64,000 bases of DNA from Apium graveolens (Eukaryota > Streptophyta > Magnoliopsida > Apiales > Apiaceae). The first letter of the stretch is position 1. Every line of letters begins with the position of its first letter. The translations under genes were made by a program, and so were the position numbers. Location of the stretch: the NCBI RefSeq assembly GCF_009905375.1, contig NC_133653.1, positions 89,021,004 to 89,085,003 on the forward strand, given 5' to 3'. Under the pieces are notes generated by a model. It made no database searches. It was not told where the DNA came from and was given only the letters and a program-made list of their open reading frames with translations. Of this stretch, positions 58,061 to 64,000 are shown piece after piece.

Positions 58061-59436
58061 TGTTATACCATAAAATTATCATGGATATTTTATCAGATTT
58101 TTAAGGAAATGGGTCTGATTACCACCGAAGAAGAGGACGGATAAGCTCCAGAGAACGCGTCTCTGGAGCCTTGGGCGCCCCTATAGGGCTCTTCTTATAT
58201 GGGAGTCACTTACGAAGACTATTGACGATGAGAAATTATGATGACGATTGGTGAAGTTATTATATGAAGGTTTAAAATGATCATGGAACAAGTATTGATG
58301 AGTCACTTACGGCCGCTATGATAGAAGACGACATCGAGGAACAAGTATTGATAAGGAGCCTATAAAGGATGATCTTAATTTAAGGAAAATAAGTGAAATG
58401 ATCAAGAAATGAAGAACAACCCGGCTCCAGGCTCCAGGGAAATGTCCCCGGACCCTCATAGGGCGCGCCCCGTGCTATATGGCCGCACGGAGTGGCTGCT
58501 CCGCAACGCAAGTGAGATGACAATGAAGAATTAGCAAGGAGGATGCTCCCACGACTAAACTGGGAAGTAAATAAAGCATAAGAATCATACAAGAGAAGAG
58601 GAGGAGCTCTGGGGGAGCTCTCCATGCTTAGGGCGCGCCCTAGGCAGGGGAGAGGACTCCGGATGATTCTGACCCTTCCTAGGGCGCCCCCTATGAAGGA
58701 AAAGGGCTCTCCGGAAGCCCAACGTCTCAAATAATACATAACAAAGGTGTTGTTCCTGCAGTCTTGTGGGTTATCCTCATAGGGGAATGGTTGTGAACAT
58801 CTAGTATGTGCTTTGGGAGACCTGTCTCCCTATTCGGCGGTTTATCTTCAACGATAGGATTATCTCGCACTTTGCACTTCTACGTTTGGGATCACTTGTC
58901 CTGTATTCTGGCGAGTTATCCTCATTGGGTGGCAAAGATGCGCTTTGTAATTTATGGTAATTCATGGCTATACCTACAGTTACGATCGGCGGAAGTAACA
59001 GTAGTGGACGGGGATATTCACCGGCCGGGCAGTTTCCTTGTCCGTGAAGTCCCGAAGTCATAACCAAGCCTTGGGCCTTTGTGACTAGGTCACATCGTCG
59101 GGGACTCTGAAAGCAAATTAATGTTCGAGTTATAATAGGAAGTTGGTTCGACAATTCCTATTCGACCACATAATGAGAAGCCAAGTCCATCTAGGTTTCT
59201 TGTCCTCCAAGAACTACGTAGGGCTTAATCCTCTATAAAAAGAGGTACGTAGGCACATTGTGGGGGATTGGAAGTGAGAGCTCTATACGCCACCACCAAA
59301 CACCATTGCGATCTCAGCCCCTGATTTATCAGAATCACCACACTCTGATGACTTACACGGTGAAGGACCACCACTACAGATCTTGATTTCGGCCGCGAAC
59401 CTCAAATTTTTGTTAACCAAATTCCTCCTTAAAAAT
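58061..59436 (+). repeat. Probable 5' LTR of a further gypsy-like element
   Basis: 1.4 kb just before a primer site. A TATA-like CTCTATAAAAAGAGG lies near 59230. Four GC-rich palindromic motifs of the TAGGGCGCGCCCTA type occur at about 58173, 58458, 58629 and 58680. A stem GCTCCAGAG (58145-58153) pairs with CTCTGGAGC (58161-58169). I could not fix the left boundary and no second LTR is in the window. Confidence 0.5.
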
Positions 59437-59438
59437 TT

Positions 59439-59456
59439 TGGCGCTAGAAGGAGGGG
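59439..59456 (+). other. Primer-site-like sequence
   Basis: TGGCGCTAGAAGGAGGGG follows an AT-rich LTR-like end. It starts with TGG and sits about 50 bp before an ATG, like the primer site of a gypsy element. The tRNA cannot be named. Confidence 0.6.
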
Positions 59457-59487
59457 TTTGAATCAAACCGAATCTTAGGAGGAAAAT

Positions 59488-60462
59488 ATGTCTAACAATG
59501 TTGGAAACTCGCACGACAATGGCTACAACTTTAATAAAGATGGACACTGTGAAGAACGTGGAACTCCGTTAGCTAGCGAAGCATCGCCGGTTCTCATCAG
59601 AAATAGGGATCTGACAGAATAACTTTATCGGATGGGCGATACATTGAATAGTTTTGATTCAAAAATTGAGTACTACGCTGTGGAGGAAGACAATAAGAGG
59701 CCTCCGTAAAACCCGATCTGGTCAGACATGTAGGAAATCTTTGATGGTAGAGAGAGGTGCTCCGGATGGTCGGGGAAAAGCTGAGGTTAGACATGTACCA
59801 ATCACTCCACAAAGATTGAATTATTCTAAGAATACTACTCCTATCATTGAACTCATGGGTGAGGATACAGACGGACACAATAAGCAACATGGAGATATAC
59901 GCTTAAAGCGACATGAAGATGGATGCAACAAGCAACATGGAGATGGACGCTTTAAGCGACAAGGAGATGTACGCTTGAAACGACATGAAGATGGATGCAA
60001 CAAGCAACATAGAGATTGACTCTTTAAGCGGCAGGAAGATGTACGCTTTAAGTGACATGAATATGGACACTTCAAGCGACAAGAAGATGGACGCTTTCAA
60101 CGACAGGAAGATAGATGCTTCAAGAAGCATGAGGATAAGAAACTGCCGTTACGCTTCAATAATGGTGATTTATTGGAACAACTCCATCGGATGGATGATT
60201 CTTTAAAGCACTTCATGAGAAATTTAGATCTAATTGAGGGGGGCGAAAGCCAACATCACCCTTTAAGTTACCATTCTAAGGAGAACACGATTGATGACAA
60301 ATTTAAGAAGAATTGTGAAGAACAAACTAAGAAGGATAGTCTATCACACGATAAACATTTTCAGAGGGTAACATCCCTTCGCTTGCATTATACTGAAGAT
60401 GTTCCTATTGTAAAAATTGTTTATGATGAACGAAGGCTTCAACCAGAGCCAAATCTAGAGTA
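59488..60462 (+). pseudogene. Decayed gag-like ORF with 24-bp tandem repeat
   Basis: The ATG at 59488 gives MSNNVGNSHDNGYNFN, stopped by TAA near 59620. Frames then change. Between about 59890 and 60130 a 24-bp unit encodes KR(H/Q)EDGRF-like octads ten or so times, with the phrase GCNKQHGD interspersed. After it comes a 96-codon frame (60173-60463) with LLEQLHRMDDSLKHF and HFQRVTSLRLHYTEDVP. I do not recognise a Gag capsid domain, so the assignment rests on position after the primer site. Confidence 0.45.
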
Positions 60463-60912
60463 AAGGATAGTCTCACATGCATATCAGTCAGGACGTACTA
60501 ATAGCGAGATCTGTCGCGATGATCTAGAGATTGAGAAACAATGAAGAAGGTTATCTTATTTAGCGTCTTGGAATCCATTTAAGCGACAACGATTTGAAGA
60601 CGCTAATTCTGGAAATGCAAAAGAATGGGGATCAACATAAAGTAGGGCTTCCTAGGCGTACATATACGCCCCTCAAAAGGGAAGAAGGCTTCGCGGCAGT
60701 AAATACCCTCATGTGAAAAAAGGCAAAGAAGTTTTGAATATAGAAGGAAAGGAAAAGAACCTGAAGACGTCGGTTGTATGAGCCATAACTGGGGAAGTAG
60801 AGGTGATATCAGAGTAGTTCATACCAAAAATGATGGAGGGGTATAGATACACAGACCCCAATAGTTATTGATAGAAGAAGGTCGCAAGAGGAATATCAAG
60901 AGTCAGCAAGCC
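60463..60912. other. Unassigned remainder before next LTR
   Basis: 450 bp with stops in all frames. It is probably the decayed or truncated interior of the element that starts near 58061. No RT or integrase motif is seen. Confidence 0.4.
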
Positions 60913-63900
60913 TGTAATAACCGGGAAAATCATGTGAATATTATGTGCTAAATAAATACATATTATTTGTTTTATAAATTTAAAGTAATTGTTGCTATGA
61001 TATGAGATGTTATAACTGTTATGTGTGTTTCTGTGCGGGCCAGAAAATTTTTCGGTTGATTAATATATGTTTAAACTATAATTATATGAACCTATTTGCA
61101 ATCGGGACGCGTATTTATCAGCGTCTTTATTAAGATATCTGTTTTATTTGATTTTATGCGCGTTTGAATGTACTTTACGTGTTTTCAGGATTTTCTGGTA
61201 ATTTAGGGATCGTTTCCGTTTTTCAAAAATCAACGGACCGGGATGCCACCGGGACGAAAAACCCCACAAAATCAGTGTTTTTATTTTTATAAAAATTTTC
61301 GTATTTCAAATACCCTTTATTTTTGTATTTTTGAATTATTCGCAATTTTTGGAGAATTTTGACATTAATTTTGTATTTTATCATTTTTAAAAATATTCCC
61401 CGTAATTATTATTTTGGGGCTTAATTATTGTAATTTAGGGATAAAAAAATACCCTTAATTGATTTTGAGTAATTATTTTTTAGTTAGTATAAATATCAGG
61501 ATATATTATTTTATTTTATTTTTATTTTCAGAAAATTTCTAAAAATAGGAAAATCAGAATTGGGGATTTAGGGTTCTAGGGTTCGTTCTTGAACCAATTC
61601 GATCGATTGATTCCTCTGGAGGCATCCGTTTGCAACGATTTCAATCCCAAATCAAAGCTGAAAGCATAGCCGTTATTTCGATACAAATATCACGAACTGA
61701 GGTTCAGTTTTTAGAAAAAAACGTTGTTCTTCGTTTTGTCCAATTTAGGTCTTTACTATCTGTTGATTTTCGATTGATTTTGATGCTTGAATTAGATTCC
61801 TGGGATGATTCTGAACTTATTCGTATATAAAAACGTATCAAATGATTACTTAATTAGGTAGTACGAATTCGATTTGAGAAATCGAATTTTGATTGAATTT
61901 TTTGTTCTTATTGATTATGTGTTGATGATTATGAATACACGAATGAATTCCTGGGATTACCAGCTTTATTTCCGTGTATAGAATGTTAGATTTTGTTTAG
62001 AATTGTGTGGTTTCGACTTTTCCGATGAACTCGCCGGATAAAGCTCGATTCTCGCCGGAATCGGAGCTCTGTTCGTTGTTTGTGATTGTTTGGGGCATTT
62101 TCTGTTCGCCTGGAGAGTGGGGGATTGTTTTGGGGTGAAAATACGGGTAAAACCGTATCGATTGTGTTGAATTTGGGGGCTGCCGGACCTGGTTTCCGGT
62201 GACCGGAACCGGCGCCGTATTCTGGGTTTTCCAGAATTCGGTGACCGTGTTCTTGGTCCACCGGTCACCGGCCCTTTCCCCTGCCGCTTTTGATCCATTT
62301 TCCGACCATTTCCTTTTCTGATTTATGTTTCTGGTTTTCTGTTTTTAAATTTAAATCAAAATTCATTTCTAAAATTCTAAAAATCAAATATTTTAACTAC
62401 AAAAATTCATTTAATAATTATTTAAAATTCTAAAAATTATTCTTTAATTATTTTCAAAAATACCATTTGATTTAATTCTTTATAATTCATTTTGGTTAAG
62501 TGTTTATAAATTTAATTAATTGATTAAAAATAAATTAATCAATTAATTTTATTTATAAATAGTTAAATAAATGTAAATTATTTATAATTAATTCAAATAA
62601 TTCCTAAAAATTATTTTTAGGTTTAAAAAATTATATTTTGGTATTCAAAAATCAATTAATATTATTATTAATTGATTTTTTCTATTTATTTCTTATTTTA
62701 TTCATAATAATTAAACCGTTCGTCCGTTTAATACGAAACGAACGCGTACAGACTCAGAAAAATATTGCGCTTCCAATAAAAATACTTTTAAGACCTAATT
62801 TCTTTTGTATTGCAATGTCATTTGATTTATGTATTAGTTTGAGTCGGTATTTGATCGATAAATGTTAATATTGAATTGATTTTCATTCTGAACGCACTGA
62901 GACGTATCTTGTAATGATCTAACTTATGTGTTATATGAAATATATGATTACGTGTTATACAAATTCTATGATTATGTGTTACATGATATGTATGCTATTT
63001 GTTTACAGTTTAAAATGCCATGCTTAGTTATATACGATCGGGTAGATGTCAAGACGTATAGTTACGTCGATTGAGTTTAGTTCTGTCAATTAAGATAGTC
63101 CTTTTGTTTATAGAATCAAGTAGCAAGGAGTGCAGTCAAGTGTTAGACGGAGATAGTAGCCAGCATCTATAAGCAGAGTTATAGTAAGAGGTTATTGGGC
63201 ATACCAGGCAAGTACCCCTAACTTCACTTATTGTTCAAGTGACGTTTATTTTGAATCATATTATGCAAGTACCTCTATCTTCATTTATCATTCAATTGAT
63301 ATTGACTCTGAACTTTATTCTTTCGATTACTATTCTAAGTTCAGAATAGTTAAACGTTTTATATTTTGCTATACATTACTCTATACAGTGGAACATTGAA
63401 TTGAGATTAGCGAATAACTAATTGTTCTAGTTATTTCGCCATCGATTGTTGAGATAACTCTGGACCATGAGAAATGGGGAGTTATATGATTAAGGATGTC
63501 CTTTGATTCGGCTCCTTTGATCAAAATGTTTTATGGATTGGATGAATGCGTAAGTGACCGGGACGGACGGTCCAGCGGAGGGCTATTTCTATATATTATA
63601 TGAAATATTATGACACCATTTTTGCCACAGGCAGGTATATTGCCTTTTTAATTGAGTACTCGTATTTTGGGGACATGTTTCTATGAATCATGACCTTGTG
63701 CTATCACACGGGCTGATCAGCATGTGATAGTACGTCCGTCGGAGTTAGATTCCAATCTAATTGTTGATAGCTTGTGAAGCTTTATTATTGATCAAATATT
63801 ACTGCTTTTATCCTTTTGTTCAGTTATTATCAGAATGTGGTTTATCATTTCAAGTACATTTTATATTGCTTGTTGAGCATTTCTTTCGCTCATACTTGTT

Positions 63901-64000
63901 TATCAATCTAATCTTTCAGCTAAGCCAGAGCAGGCTTGAGATCCAGGTTTGGTCAGAAGTCGAGTGCTTGTAAATAGTGGTGTGTATTCCAGGTAGACTG
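60913..64000 (+). repeat. Start of a long LTR, cut by window edge
   Basis: It starts TGTAATAACCGGGAAAA, similar to the TGTAATAACC start of the 4.1-kb LTR. It has TATAAATA (61488-61495), a GC-rich patch (CACCGGTCACCGGCC, near 62260) and an exon-like block (63114-63207) ending CAG before GCAAGT, as in the other long LTR. There is no coding sequence in 3 kb. Length and features suggest a chromovirus-type 5' LTR whose interior lies beyond the window. Confidence 0.6.

Noticed and set aside
58380..59154. Minus-strand frames of about 117 codons
   Set aside because: They lie in an LTR-like region, have no recognisable domain, and are GC-rich by way of palindromic motifs.
61966..62298. Minus-strand frame of 110 codons in the last LTR
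   Set aside because: It is a GC-rich patch in an LTR-like region with no motif or start context.
1..64000. CRISPR arrays, bacterial operons or ribosome binding sites
   Set aside because: The tandem arrays have no spacer-repeat structure, and the gene content is wholly of plant transposon type.

Overview
The window is a repeat-dense stretch of a plant nuclear genome, probably a eudicot. It holds plant-type Ty3/gypsy elements (Tat, Athila and a tRNA-Met-primed chromovirus-like element), Ty1/copia elements, an L1-type LINE and a small hAT-like element nested in one another. I found no convincing complete host gene, no tRNA or rRNA gene and no CRISPR array. The species cannot be named from the sequence.

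Layout. 1-651: a GA microsatellite, a possible leftward promoter, and the left half of a TCGAG-rich repeat. 652-19356: a Tat-type gypsy element (LTRs 652-1217 and 18787-19356, target duplication GGCTC) with gag, protease, RT, two RNase H domains and integrase. A minus-strand copia element (6560-14507, LTRs of 1674 bp, target duplication GCAAC) splits its integrase. Between integrase and the 3' LTR lies an antisense gene on the minus strand with its own TATA box and two apparent 81-bp introns. 19357-23244: the other half of the split repeat, then an unexplained LTR-like or promoter-like stretch with a long CT microsatellite. 23245-58060: a decayed LINE cut into three pieces by two LTR elements. 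The first is an Athila element (23750-49683), whose 5' LTR carries a 762-bp hAT-like element and whose integrase is split by a gypsy element with 4109-bp LTRs (30349-44148). The second is a copia element (49840-56513). 58060-60912: the LTR end, primer site and decayed gag of a further gypsy-like element. 60913-64000: the start of another long LTR that runs off the window.

How the parts relate. Insertion order can be read from the nesting: LINE, then Athila, then the 4.1-kb-LTR gypsy element; Tat before its resident copia. Nearly all coding regions are broken by stops and frameshifts. Many of the stops look like C-to-T (or G-to-A) changes, as expected for methylated, silenced repeats. The clearest uninterrupted reading frame is the gag of the nested copia element (10160-11032).

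The points most worth following are the spliced antisense gene in the Tat element, an LTR-like GC-rich block plus TATA box in front of the Athila env-position gene, and the contrast between nearly identical LTRs and a gutted, reordered interior in the 4.1-kb-LTR element.
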